The position numbers and the translations under genes are program-made. The notes below the pieces were generated by a model that worked only from the letters and a program-made list of their open reading frames with translations, had not been told where the DNA came from and searched no databases. 34,179 nucleotides of DNA from Clostridiaceae bacterium (GTDB taxonomy: Bacteria > Bacillota > Clostridia > Saccharofermentanales > DTU023): positions 1-34,179 of the forward strand of contig JAAZKT010000073.1 of NCBI GenBank assembly GCA_012799695.1, written 5' to 3'. Below, piece by piece: positions 1 to 8,677 of this stretch (within the stretch, counting starts at the first letter, position 1; each line of letters starts with the position of its first letter).

Positions 1-59
1 CCCTAATTATTAATGATGTTTAAGAACAGGCTATCAGTACATTACATACCGTAAAAATA

Positions 60-74
60 AGTAGTCTTGCTACT
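60..74 (-). terminator. weak hairpin at the end of the trigger-factor-like gene
   Basis: Read on the minus strand, AGTAG and CTACT form a 5-bp stem around a CAAGA loop, followed by TATTTTTA. The stem overlaps the TAG stop codon. The layout fits a short intrinsic terminator, but the stem is only 5 bp, so this is a weak call. Bases 1-59 beyond it show nothing else I recognise. Confidence 0.35.
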
Positions 75-801
75 CGTCAAACGTAATCTGCGAATACACC
101 CATGAAGCCATTTCATCGAGCATCGAAACAGTCGGCACTTCATCCATATAGATGTGGATCGGGAGAACCTCCCGGACGTTGTCTTCTTCCATACCTGTCG
201 TTTCAGCGATGCTCTTTACATATTCTGCGTACGAGACAACATCGAGCGTGACACCTCTTTGTCTCAAGTATTCTTGCGCGAGAACGCGAAACAGAAACGA
301 CGTCCGTCCGAGATAGAGGACATACTGGCGCACTTCTCCCTCGTCCATGGTCGGGACGCCGAATTCTTTTTGTCCGTAAGCTTCCAAGGACAACCCCTGC
401 TCTTTTGCTTTCTCCTCAAAGATGTTCAGTCGATGCTTGCTTTCCCGCGTCGCCTCTTCATCGTTGATCTCAAAGGTACTGCGTTGCACGAGCTGAGGCA
501 CGAGAAAATCGGAGACAATCATGTGCGACTGCTGCGATCTGATCGTGAACGGAATTTCACGACGCATGGCGTCCTTATACTCTTCCACGGTAGTGATGCC
601 CGGCAAATCCTCCGCCTGGACCATCTCGTCCGTGAGTACGTGCTTTTGACCTTCCGGTAATTCCAACTTGCTATGTCTCTCGGCAAGTTTTTGACATTGA
701 TCCTCGATAAAGGCGCTCAAATCGGGAAGTTGCAATTCAATGAGAGGCTTCGGTATATCAATGCTCTTGTAATCGTAAATCGTCGTGACTTTCGTTTCCA
801 T
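70..801 (-). CDS. trigger-factor C-terminal-like chaperone protein
   Basis: The product has 243 residues, about half the length of trigger factor. Residues 60-235 read like the helical C-terminal substrate-binding domain: a TVEEYKDAMRREI helix start near residue 71, then a QGLSLEAYGQKEFG segment near 137, which in trigger factor is the typical 'GLSLEDYL' turn, then long amphipathic helices. The first 60 residues (YDYKSIDIPKP) resemble the linker that follows the PPIase domain. The ribosome-binding signature (GFRxGKxP) and a PPIase domain are absent, and I see no signal peptide. It lies 155 bp after two ABC exporter genes on the same strand, so it may share their transcript or have its own promoter in the gap. 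A cytosolic holdase role is inferred from fold resemblance only. A SurA-like or unrelated helical protein is the alternative. Confidence 0.6.
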   Translation of the reverse strand: METKVTTIYDYKSIDIPKPLIELQLPDLSAFIEDQCQKLAERHSKLELPEGQKHVLTDEMVQAEDLPGITTVEEYKDAMRREIPFTIRSQQSHMIVSDFLVPQLVQRSTFEINDEEATRESKHRLNIFEEKAKEQGLSLEAYGQKEFGVPTMDEGEVRQYVLYLGRTSFLFRVLAQEYLRQRGVTLDVVSYAEYVKSIAETTGMEEDNVREVLPIHIYMDEVPTVSMLDEMASWVYSQITFDE

Positions 802-956
802 GATTCGTCTCGTTTCTATTCTATCTGCTTTGGGGAATGCCCTAGAATCAGCTTACTCCCGGTTCAAACTATATCATGAATATGACGCTGACTGCGTGAC
901 TTCGGACACCGATCAATCTACTTATCACTGAATATGCGAGACGCGGAATATCCTTA

Positions 957-2633
957 TCAAGCAGGCCGCAGTTCTGTCACCTGCCCGCGCTTCACTTCGA
1001 AAACGGCATCGTAAAACGGCATCGTGTCGGGGAACAGGACATGACTGACAGAGAGAACCGTCACCCCGTCAAGCGATAACAGCGTCTTCTCGATGTTGCG
1101 CGCAACCCGTTCGTCCAAGCTTGCGAATGCCTCATCGAGCAACAGCAAGTCGGCACGGGCGATGAGTCCTCGGGCGATCGCCACGCGTGCGCGTTCGCCG
1201 CCGGATAGATTCTTGCCATTGTCGACGATGATGTGTTCAATCCCGTCCGGCAAGCGCTCGAGATAGTCCGACAAACCCGCCCCCTCAATCGCACGCATGA
1301 TCTCTTCGTCGCTGTAGTCCTTATAAAGCGTCAGATTGTTTCGAAGCGTGTCTTCGAACAGAAAAACTTGCTGTTCGACGTTCGCGATATGCCGATAATA
1401 CGATTCGCGCCGAATATCGACTAAGTCGACACCATCGAGCAAGATGGCGCCTTGATCAGGATTGAAGTACTTGCGTACCAGTCGAAGAATCGTCGACTTG
1501 CCGCCGCCGGACGGTCCGATCATGAGATATTTTCCGCCTTTGCGCAACGTGAAACGTGCATCCTGAAGCACCTGATTGTCGCCGTAAGCAAAGGAGACGT
1601 CATCGAACACGAGCTCCCCATCGAAGCCGTCAAAACTTTCCGTTTCGACGCTCAACTCTTTGTTCTCGAGATTATCCTCCATGCGCAAAAAGACGGTGCG
1701 AACGGAGGCGACCGATGGGAACGCTTCCGCCAATCGCCCCAATGCATCCATGATCATGCCAAATCCATTGATGGTCAGGAGAATACCGCCTGTCGTAATT
1801 CCGCCCTCCCGAACGGCGAGCATCGCCAACGTCAGTAAAACGGCTATAAAAAAACCAAACCGCACATTATTTCTCGTCTGGATGACCGTCTCTTTTTTGT
1901 CGAGCTCATACCGTTTGCTCTGCACGTCAGTGCTTCTGCGGTTGAAATCTTTCTCGATTTTATCTTCGAGGTTATGACTCTTAATGATGCGGAAAGCCGA
2001 TAGAAATTCCCTGATAAAAGCAGTGTATTTTATCAGGAAGTCCGAGCGCTCGCCCTCGCTTTTTTCAAGCGTACGACCTGAGCGCATGCCGATGAAGATC
2101 ATAAGAGCCCCGATCACCGACGCAACGATGGGAATCCACGATTTTGTCATTGAGATAATAACGACACCGCCAAAAAAAGTGACGAATGACTCGAAAATAG
2201 TGTAGAGCGAGACAAAATATCGTTGCTCCACAGTATTCATATCATTCGTGATATTTGAGAGGTACAGCGCCCGATTCTCACTTTGGAATTCACTGATGTT
2301 CTTTGCGAAAACACGTCCAACGTAACGTTGCTTCATGAGCGTATTGGCGCGCCGTATATAGCATCCGCGTGTAAAAGCCGACAAGAGATCGAGGGGGACA
2401 TAGAGTGCTAGCCCGAGAAAGAACGGCGCGATGATTCCCGCAATATAATCGGACTGTCCCGTCAATGCCGCGTCGAGAAGGCGTTGAGTCAAGATAATAA
2501 GATAAACATTAAGCGCCTGGCCTGCCGTGATCGGAGGAACAGAGGGAAGGAGCGTGATCAGCGCGCGACGAATCGTCCGTTTCAGCTCAAGGGGAAATGG
2601 TTGGCGCGGCGTTTTTTCCTTTCTTTTCACCAT
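957..2633 (-). CDS. ABC exporter half-transporter (permease-ATPase), second of a pair
   Basis: The product has 558 residues. An N-terminal transmembrane domain of about six helices (residues 35-305) is followed by a nucleotide-binding domain with Walker A GPSGGGKST (about 375), Q-loop EQQVFLF, signature LSGGERARV, Walker B LLLLDEAF and H-loop SVSH. The catalytic Glu after Walker B is present, so this half should hydrolyse ATP. The ATG at 2633 overlaps the TGA of the preceding exporter (TGATG) and has GGAGG about 9 bases upstream; a TTG one codon earlier is possible but less likely. Overlapping genes for two half-exporters point to a heterodimer. The substrate (peptide, drug or lipid) cannot be read from sequence, and no precursor peptide or maturation gene lies nearby. 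Confidence 0.9.
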   Translation of the reverse strand: MVKRKEKTPRQPFPLELKRTIRRALITLLPSVPPITAGQALNVYLIILTQRLLDAALTGQSDYIAGIIAPFFLGLALYVPLDLLSAFTRGCYIRRANTLMKQRYVGRVFAKNISEFQSENRALYLSNITNDMNTVEQRYFVSLYTIFESFVTFFGGVVIISMTKSWIPIVASVIGALMIFIGMRSGRTLEKSEGERSDFLIKYTAFIREFLSAFRIIKSHNLEDKIEKDFNRRSTDVQSKRYELDKKETVIQTRNNVRFGFFIAVLLTLAMLAVREGGITTGGILLTINGFGMIMDALGRLAEAFPSVASVRTVFLRMEDNLENKELSVETESFDGFDGELVFDDVSFAYGDNQVLQDARFTLRKGGKYLMIGPSGGGKSTILRLVRKYFNPDQGAILLDGVDLVDIRRESYYRHIANVEQQVFLFEDTLRNNLTLYKDYSDEEIMRAIEGAGLSDYLERLPDGIEHIIVDNGKNLSGGERARVAIARGLIARADLLLLDEAFASLDERVARNIEKTLLSLDGVTVLSVSHVLFPDTMPFYDAVFEVKRGQVTELRPA

Positions 2634-4363
2634 CAAATAGCCTCCGTGAAATAGTCGTTAATATGCCACGACATGACATTCCCCGACTTGAGCTCGAGAA
2701 CGGAATCATACCTTTCCGTAACGCCCTCATAATACCGATGCGAGATGGCGATCACGGTCGCGTCGAGCGACAGGAGTGTCTGTTCAACGTGTCGCCCCAG
2801 ACTCTCGTCAAGATTCGATGTCGCCTCGTCTGCCAAAATCAGCGTCGCGCCTCTGATCACGGCGCGCGCGATGGAAACGCGTTGGCGTTCGCCGCCTGAC
2901 AAGTTCTTTCCGTTCTCCTCGAGCGTCGTATCAAGTCCGTTCGGCAAACGATTGACGAGTTCAGACAACCCCGCCTTTTCGACGGCATCGTGCACTTTCT
3001 CTTCCGAATAGTCTTCATAAAGAGTGATATTTTGGCGAAGCGTATCTTCAAACAGGAAGACGTCTTGGTAAATCTCCGCGATCCGCTTGTTTTGGGAGGC
3101 GGGATGAATCGTGCGCAGCTCCGTCCCGTCGTAGCGAATCTCCCCCTCATAGTCCGTGTAGACACCCGCAAGAAGATTCAGCAGTGTCGTCTTGCCGGAG
3201 CCCGAGGCACCTTTCAGAAGGACTTTTTCACCTGGCGCAACGGAAAAGGTTATGTGGCGCAGGACGCGTTGATCGCCATATGAGAAGGAAAGACCCTCTA
3301 CATCGAGCGAATGATTGAAAGAGAAAGGCTGATCTCCCGCCTCAAGCTCTTGTTTTTCATCAGTATCACCGTTGACGACTTTATCGAAGATGCCCAGCGC
3401 CGCCAGCAATTTATTGCGGTGCGGGAAAATCCGAACAATGCTGAAAAGACAGCTTGACGTGATTTGCGCGATCAGTATGCCGCGGACTAAATCGAGTTGC
3501 CCCTGTGCAATGCGAATGCCGACATAGAAAAAAGAGAGAACCGTACACGCATATCCAAGTGTTTGCATGGTACCTCTTTGAAAGCTGTCGAAGATATTGA
3601 AGCGGATCTTCACCCTTTCGAGAACGGCAATAAACGCATTCGTCTGATCCTGAAAGCGGTCTTCCACCTGATTGAGCTTCAGGATTTCCAAGCCGCTAAA
3701 AACATTCGACATTTTCTGCGAAAAATCTCTGTTCGCATCCGACTCTCTCGATTTGAGCTTGACGAGCCGACCCGCGAACAACCGCCCTAAGAGTCCGATA
3801 CCAATCGTCAAGGCTAAAACGATAAGGGCGAAAATGTAATCGATGAACAGAAGAATCAGAAAGCCGAACAACGCCACGCCACCATTGAACAAGACGTTGA
3901 GGAAAGAGAGAAAAAAGTCATTCTCGATGATATTGATGTCATTGACTAGATTGGAAAGATAGACTTCCCGCGATTGGCGCGAGAAAACGCGCACGGGAAG
4001 ACCGATGATGCGGCGAAATCCGAGCTTACGAATGTCAAGCAGGATATCGCGCATGAACCCGATGCGCATACGACGTGAGACGTAATGAAAAAACGAAGGC
4101 AACACAAGTCCCGCGAACAGGACGGCAATCCTTTTGAGCGATTCCTCCCGCGTCGTCGCATCGATGATGCCGAAAGCATAGCTGAACATTACCTGTTGTA
4201 TCAGCTGCTGAAGAATAGGCAACAACGCGCCGATCAGGTACACGATAAAGCCGCGCCTGCGCTTTTGTAGCACATCGCGCATCGTGATTTTTTGTTTATC
4301 CTGCTTATCCTTTTCCAACAGTCGTACCGCCTCGTCGTCGAGTCTGATGTCAGACGGCATCAT
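2633..4363 (-). CDS. ABC exporter half-transporter (permease-ATPase), first of a pair
   Basis: The product has 576 residues with the same plan as its downstream partner: hydrophobic helices from about residue 35 to 320, then an ATPase domain with Walker A GASGSGKTT, Q-loop YQDVFLFEDTLRQN, signature LSGGERQRV, Walker B LILADEAT with the catalytic Glu, and H-loop AISHR. Both ATPase sites look intact, unlike many heterodimeric exporters in which one site is degenerate. There are two in-frame ATGs (4363 and 4360) and neither has a strong ribosome-binding site. The gene starts 63 bp after maf, so co-transcription with it is plausible. It probably forms a heterodimeric exporter with the next gene. 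The cargo is unknown. Confidence 0.9.
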   Translation of the reverse strand: MMPSDIRLDDEAVRLLEKDKQDKQKITMRDVLQKRRRGFIVYLIGALLPILQQLIQQVMFSYAFGIIDATTREESLKRIAVLFAGLVLPSFFHYVSRRMRIGFMRDILLDIRKLGFRRIIGLPVRVFSRQSREVYLSNLVNDINIIENDFFLSFLNVLFNGGVALFGFLILLFIDYIFALIVLALTIGIGLLGRLFAGRLVKLKSRESDANRDFSQKMSNVFSGLEILKLNQVEDRFQDQTNAFIAVLERVKIRFNIFDSFQRGTMQTLGYACTVLSFFYVGIRIAQGQLDLVRGILIAQITSSCLFSIVRIFPHRNKLLAALGIFDKVVNGDTDEKQELEAGDQPFSFNHSLDVEGLSFSYGDQRVLRHITFSVAPGEKVLLKGASGSGKTTLLNLLAGVYTDYEGEIRYDGTELRTIHPASQNKRIAEIYQDVFLFEDTLRQNITLYEDYSEEKVHDAVEKAGLSELVNRLPNGLDTTLEENGKNLSGGERQRVSIARAVIRGATLILADEATSNLDESLGRHVEQTLLSLDATVIAISHRYYEGVTERYDSVLELKSGNVMSWHINDYFTEAI

Positions 4364-4426
4364 CTTTTAACAAAATATCAAGTAAATGTCGGTTCCGCCA
4401 CAGCAAATTGTCACACGGGGTCTTTG

Positions 4427-5020
4427 TTAATCAATGTCGTATGCCACAAGTCGTTGATACACTTCCGAGACGGGAAGACCCATCACCGAAAAAAAGTCAC
4501 CTTCAATCCGGGAAATCAGCAATCCGCCGAGCTCCTGAATACCGTACGCCCCGGCCTTGTCGAGCGGCAATCCGGAAGCGACATAGCGATCTATCAGAGA
4601 TTCGATCGCGGAGGAAAGCGGGTGGAAAGTGACGTGCGAGACACTTGAAAACACATCGGCGGACGATGCCGTCAGAAGGGCGACACCAGTGTCGACCGTA
4701 TGCGTTTTGCCCGCGAGGGTGCGAAGCATCTTTCGAGCTTCGTTTTCATCTTCCGGTTTTCCGAAAAGCACACCGTCGAGCGAAACAATCGTATCTGCAG
4801 AAAGTATTAGGCAATCGGGGTGTTCGCGCAGGGACGCCTCCGCTTTGGCGAGCGCCAGTCTCTCGACTAAAGTACGTTCATCGAGGTCAGGATTCGTACG
4901 CCGCCACTGACTCAGCATGTCGTCTTCATCACACGACGAGGGCGCAACCTCAAAGGGAAAACCCGTCATCGCCAACAATTCTTGTCGTCGCGGCGATCGA
5001 CTTGCCAAGATCAGCTTCAT
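4427..5020 (-). CDS. maf: Maf-type nucleoside triphosphate pyrophosphatase
   Basis: Maf/YhdE/YceF proteins hydrolyse non-canonical or methylated nucleoside triphosphates to monophosphates and are linked to septum control in Bacillus. The 197-residue product carries the N-terminal SRSPRR loop (residues 7-12), the central LILSADTIV strand (about 71-79) and the GKPEDENEARKML segment typical of the family, and has the usual length. The ATG at 5020 was chosen over an upstream in-frame ATG at 5083 because AAGGAGG lies about 9 bases before it and the family begins at this residue. It heads a possible minus-strand run with the two ABC exporter genes and is divergent from fbp. The substrate subtype (dTTP/UTP or m7GTP) is not assigned. 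Confidence 0.92.
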   Translation of the reverse strand: MKLILASRSPRRQELLAMTGFPFEVAPSSCDEDDMLSQWRRTNPDLDERTLVERLALAKAEASLREHPDCLILSADTIVSLDGVLFGKPEDENEARKMLRTLAGKTHTVDTGVALLTASSADVFSSVSHVTFHPLSSAIESLIDRYVASGLPLDKAGAYGIQELGGLLISRIEGDFFSVMGLPVSEVYQRLVAYDID

Positions 5021-5175
5021 GATTTGATTCTCCTCCTTGTTACTTTCGGTTACAGGATATCGCAAGCCCGGTTTCCCGCACATGGGGTATTATTGCACCA
5101 CGAACAATTCGGTAAATTCTTGGTGAAGATACTGTAACAATTTTTTCAGACTGCAACGCCAATCATTTTACTATA

Positions 5176-5181
5176 TATAAT
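5176..5181 (+). promoter_or_regulatory. candidate -10 box of fbp
   Basis: A perfect TATAAT lies 37 bases before the fbp start in the maf-fbp divergent gap. The matching -35 region (around 5151-5157, CTGCAAC) is poor. The call rests mainly on the -10 hexamer and its position. Confidence 0.4.
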
Positions 5182-5218
5182 AGAGACACCGTAACCACTC
5201 GATGGACAGGAGGGGAAT

Positions 5219-7159
5219 ATGAGCGATTTGAAATACCTCAACTTGCTGGCAAAACAATTTCCGAATGCGTCATCTGCAAGGGCGGAGATTATCCGTCTGC
5301 GTGCCATCAATGAATTGCCTAAAGGAACGGAATACTTCTTCAGTGACATTCACGGTGAAGACGTGGGCTTTATCCACCTATTGCGCAGCGCATCAGGCAA
5401 CATCCGTAAGAAGATTTCGGAACTCTATGAATACGAGTTAACTCAAGATGCGCAAAATCAATTAGCCAACCTCGTTTATGATCCGAAGCGTGTTTTGTCG
5501 ATTCTCCAAGAATCGGGACGCATCACGGACGATTGGCTTGCAATCACCATTTATCGTCTCATCAATTTGAGCAAATATATCAGCGTCAAATATTCATGGC
5601 ATTCCACTTTTTCAAAAATCCCGAAGGAATTTGAAGTCATCATCACGGAGCTGCTTTTCTCGTCGTACGAGGAGAGCAAAAAGAACTACCTCAACAGCAT
5701 TATTCGATTCATCATTGAAGAGGAGACGGCGTTCGCCTTCATCGGCGCGCTGTGCGAAATGATTCAGAACATCTCCGTTAACACACTGCACGTGATCGGC
5801 GACATCTACGATCGAGGACCGGGACCGCACCGCATCATGGAGGAGCTCATCGATTTCCCGGACGTCGATATTCAGTGGGGCAATCACGACATCGTCTGGA
5901 TGGGAGCCGCCGCCGGCAACACGGCCTGCATGGCGCACGTTATCCGCATCGGCATCGGTTATAACACGTTCGATTTCATGGAAGAAGGCTACGGGATCAA
6001 TTTGAGGCCACTCTCTTCTTTCGCGGCGAAAGTATACGCCGACGATCCCTGCGAACGTTTCAAGACACGACTCTTTGACACGCCGGAGTTCGGGTTTATC
6101 GATGACCAGCATTCCGCTAAGATGCACAAGGCGATTTCCGTGATTCAGTTCAAGCTTGAAGGACAATTGATCGAGCAATACACGCGGTGGAATATGGACC
6201 ACCGCAACGTCCTCAAAAAGGTCGATTTCGAGCGCGGCGTCTACGTACACAACGGCGTGGAGTATCCCATGCTCGATACGAACTTCCCGACCGTCGATCC
6301 CGACGATCCCTTGCGCCTGTCGCAGGAGGAAGAAGAACTCGTCCGCAGTCTCGAAGCATCTTTCAGAAACAGTGAACCGCTACACCGCCATATTCGCTTC
6401 CTCTACTCCAACGGATCGACGTATCTCAGCGTCAACAAGAATCTCCTGTTCCACGGTTGTGTTCCCTTGAAAGAGGATGGCTCATTCCAAGAAGTACCGG
6501 TCACTGGAAAACAATATTACGGACGTGAACTCTTTGACGAGCTCAATGCCGTCATTCACGATGCTTACTTCCAGCCGGAGGATTCGCCGAAACGCGAACG
6601 GGCGCGCGACTATATGTTGTACCTGTGGTGCGGCTCACTCTCTCCGTTGTTCGGGAAAAGCCAGATGTCGACATTCGAGAATTTCTTCGTCGAAGACAAA
6701 GAGTTGCGCCGAGAGGTCTACAATCCTTACTTCGAGCATTCAGCCAATGAGGACACGTGTAAAATGATTCTCGAGAACTTCGGATTGGATCCGGAGACCT
6801 CGCGCATTATCAACGGTCACGTCCCCGTCAAAGCGAAAGAAGGAGAGAGTCCGGTTAAGGCGAACGGTAAGCTGTTTGTCATTGATGGCGGACTCGCGAA
6901 AGCGTATCAAAGAAGGACCGGCATCAACGGATACACGCTGATCTTCAATTCACACCATCTCGCCCTTGCGGAACACCACGACTTCGAAAAGATTGAAAGC
7001 GACATGGGAAGCTACACGCCGCGCGTCTTTATCGTCCAGCCGATGAAACACCGCTTGCAGGAAAAACATACTGATCTCGGCAAAGAGATTTCGGCGAGAA
7101 TCCAAGAGCTGAGAGATTTGATCGAGGCATTCAACCGCGGAGAGATCAAGGAAAAATAA
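5219..7159 (+). CDS. fbp: fructose-1,6-bisphosphatase, class III
   Basis: It hydrolyses fructose-1,6-bisphosphate to fructose-6-phosphate, the committed step of gluconeogenesis, in the cytosol. The 646-residue product has the length and motifs of the Firmicute-type class III enzyme, which belongs to the calcineurin-like metallophosphatases: SDIHGE at residues 42-47, GDIYDRG near 194, GNHD near 221, and later SNGSTYLSVNKNLLFHG and INGHVPVK. An AGGAGGGG ribosome-binding site sits 7-8 bases before the ATG. It stands alone on the plus strand between maf and the transporter genes and ends at a strong bidirectional terminator. With pckG and the glycerol genes in the same window it fits growth on non-sugar carbon. 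Confidence 0.97.
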   Translation: MSDLKYLNLLAKQFPNASSARAEIIRLRAINELPKGTEYFFSDIHGEDVGFIHLLRSASGNIRKKISELYEYELTQDAQNQLANLVYDPKRVLSILQESGRITDDWLAITIYRLINLSKYISVKYSWHSTFSKIPKEFEVIITELLFSSYEESKKNYLNSIIRFIIEEETAFAFIGALCEMIQNISVNTLHVIGDIYDRGPGPHRIMEELIDFPDVDIQWGNHDIVWMGAAAGNTACMAHVIRIGIGYNTFDFMEEGYGINLRPLSSFAAKVYADDPCERFKTRLFDTPEFGFIDDQHSAKMHKAISVIQFKLEGQLIEQYTRWNMDHRNVLKKVDFERGVYVHNGVEYPMLDTNFPTVDPDDPLRLSQEEEELVRSLEASFRNSEPLHRHIRFLYSNGSTYLSVNKNLLFHGCVPLKEDGSFQEVPVTGKQYYGRELFDELNAVIHDAYFQPEDSPKRERARDYMLYLWCGSLSPLFGKSQMSTFENFFVEDKELRREVYNPYFEHSANEDTCKMILENFGLDPETSRIINGHVPVKAKEGESPVKANGKLFVIDGGLAKAYQRRTGINGYTLIFNSHHLALAEHHDFEKIESDMGSYTPRVFIVQPMKHRLQEKHTDLGKEISARIQELRDLIEAFNRGEIKEK

Positions 7160-7172
7160 TTACCACACCGCG

Positions 7173-7204
7173 AAAAACCCGCACCGTTATAGTTGCGGGT
7201 TTTT
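7173..7204. terminator. bidirectional intrinsic terminator between fbp and the transporter fusion gene
   Basis: A perfect 11-bp inverted repeat (AAAAACCCGCA / TGCGGGTTTTT) flanks a 10-base loop. Each arm's outer A/T run serves as the U-tract for one direction. The two flanking genes converge on it, so it should end both transcripts. Confidence 0.9.
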
Positions 7205-7225
7205 GACACAGACAAATATTCAACG

Positions 7226-8677
7226 TCATGCGCGGTGCGGTTGCTTTGAAATCATCACGACACTAGCGTTAAGTCGCTCGACAAGACCGTGATCGTGCGA
7301 TGCGAGAAGTATCGGTTTCTCTCGGGCGACCTGACGGACGAGCTCGATCGCTGTCGTTTCATTTTTTTCATCGAGCTCTCGGAACGCCTCATCGAGATAC
7401 AGAATATCGGACTCGGGCGCCAGTGCGCGCGCCAGAGCTAGGCGGCGCTGCTCTCCTCCTGAAAGCGTCGATGCCTGCTGATCTTTCACTGACGAGAGAT
7501 CGAGTTCTCTGAGCAACCGATCGGCAACGTCGCCGTCGTACCCAGGAAGAACGACTCGAACGTTGTCTCTTGCCGACAACTGAGGCAATAGGCGGTTATC
7601 TTGGAAAACGAACAAACCGCGCTCCGGCACACCGCTGATCGTGCCGCAGTCCTGCTCGTCGAGTCCCGCAATGAGGCGGAGCAAAGTCGTCTTGCCGGAA
7701 CCGGAAGCACCGACGAAGAGAACGGGGCGATCCAAATTCAATGTCGCGCTGAAATCGTCAAAGACAATCGTCCGGTCGATTTTTTTACATAAGCCCCCGA
7801 TCACAATGAGTTCTTCCCTTCGGTCTGCAACTTGAGCGACCGATGCGGCATCGGCAAGAACTGTCGAGGGGCGAACATCGGCCGCCTTTTCACTTTGCCC
7901 GCCGACGTGCGACTTGGGCAATCTCTCGCCGATCCGTACAAGTGCCAAGCGATACAGCGCAACCAACACCTTTTCAACGACAAATGCCGCCATGACAAGC
8001 ACGACGGTCCACGCCAACAAACGCTCCATATCGAGATACAGTTTGGCGTCGTAGATCCTGCGCCCGATCGTGTTTTTGGAGAAAGCGAGTACTTCGGCCG
8101 CAACGCCCGCCTTCCACGCCATGCCGATGGCGACGCTTGAAGCGGCAAGAAATTCTTCGCGCGCCTGAGGGATAACGATGTAGCGCACAACATCTCGCTT
8201 TTTCATCGAAAACGTGCGCGCCATCTCCAGAAGTCGCCGATCGACATTCAAAAAGGCGCTGAGCAGGTGATTGTAGATCATTGGGAAGACGACAAGCCCC
8301 GAGATAAAGGACGTGAGAATTCGAGCACTCATGAAAAACATCGCGATCAGGATGAACGAAACGATCGGAACAACTTTCATCACCTGAACGATGGGAATCA
8401 TGAGAAAGCGCAATCTTTCAAAACGCGATGCTGACCACGCGAGCAAAACAGCGGCGCACGTGGCAACCAAGATGCTGAGGACGATGCCCGACATGGACAC
8501 CGCGACGGTCAACCAACTTTCACTCTCCGCGAATAACTGAAAGACAGCGCTAAGAACGCGATAAGGAGACGGCAATAAAAACCCCGTACCGCCCAAAGTG
8601 GAGAGGAGTTGCCACAACAAGAGCAGGAACAGCGCCCCTCCCGCCGTATAAAGCATTTTCCGCTTATTACTATCCAT
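7226..8677 (-). CDS. TauC/SsuC-type permease fused to its ABC ATPase
   Basis: One 483-residue chain holds both parts of an importer that are normally separate. Residues 1-250 form a BPD-type permease with about six helices and the EAA-like cytoplasmic loop (VVRYIVIPQAREEFLAASS). After a 40-residue Ala/Ser/Asp-rich linker comes a compact ATPase with Walker A GASGSGKTT, Q-loop FQDNRLLPQ, signature LSGGEQRRL, Walker B ILYLDEAF and H-loop LASHD. The ATG at 8677 gives an 8-bp overlap with the preceding binding-protein gene (ATGGATAG) and follows GGGTGAT; an upstream GTG at 8695 or ATG at 8692 is possible. With the lipoprotein gene before it this makes a complete importer from two genes. The relatives carry sulfonates, taurine, nitrate or pyrimidine/thiamine precursors; the substrate is not determined. 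Confidence 0.9.
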   Translation of the reverse strand: MDSNKRKMLYTAGGALFLLLLWQLLSTLGGTGFLLPSPYRVLSAVFQLFAESESWLTVAVSMSGIVLSILVATCAAVLLAWSASRFERLRFLMIPIVQVMKVVPIVSFILIAMFFMSARILTSFISGLVVFPMIYNHLLSAFLNVDRRLLEMARTFSMKKRDVVRYIVIPQAREEFLAASSVAIGMAWKAGVAAEVLAFSKNTIGRRIYDAKLYLDMERLLAWTVVLVMAAFVVEKVLVALYRLALVRIGERLPKSHVGGQSEKAADVRPSTVLADAASVAQVADRREELIVIGGLCKKIDRTIVFDDFSATLNLDRPVLFVGASGSGKTTLLRLIAGLDEQDCGTISGVPERGLFVFQDNRLLPQLSARDNVRVVLPGYDGDVADRLLRELDLSSVKDQQASTLSGGEQRRLALARALAPESDILYLDEAFRELDEKNETTAIELVRQVAREKPILLASHDHGLVERLNASVVMISKQPHRA

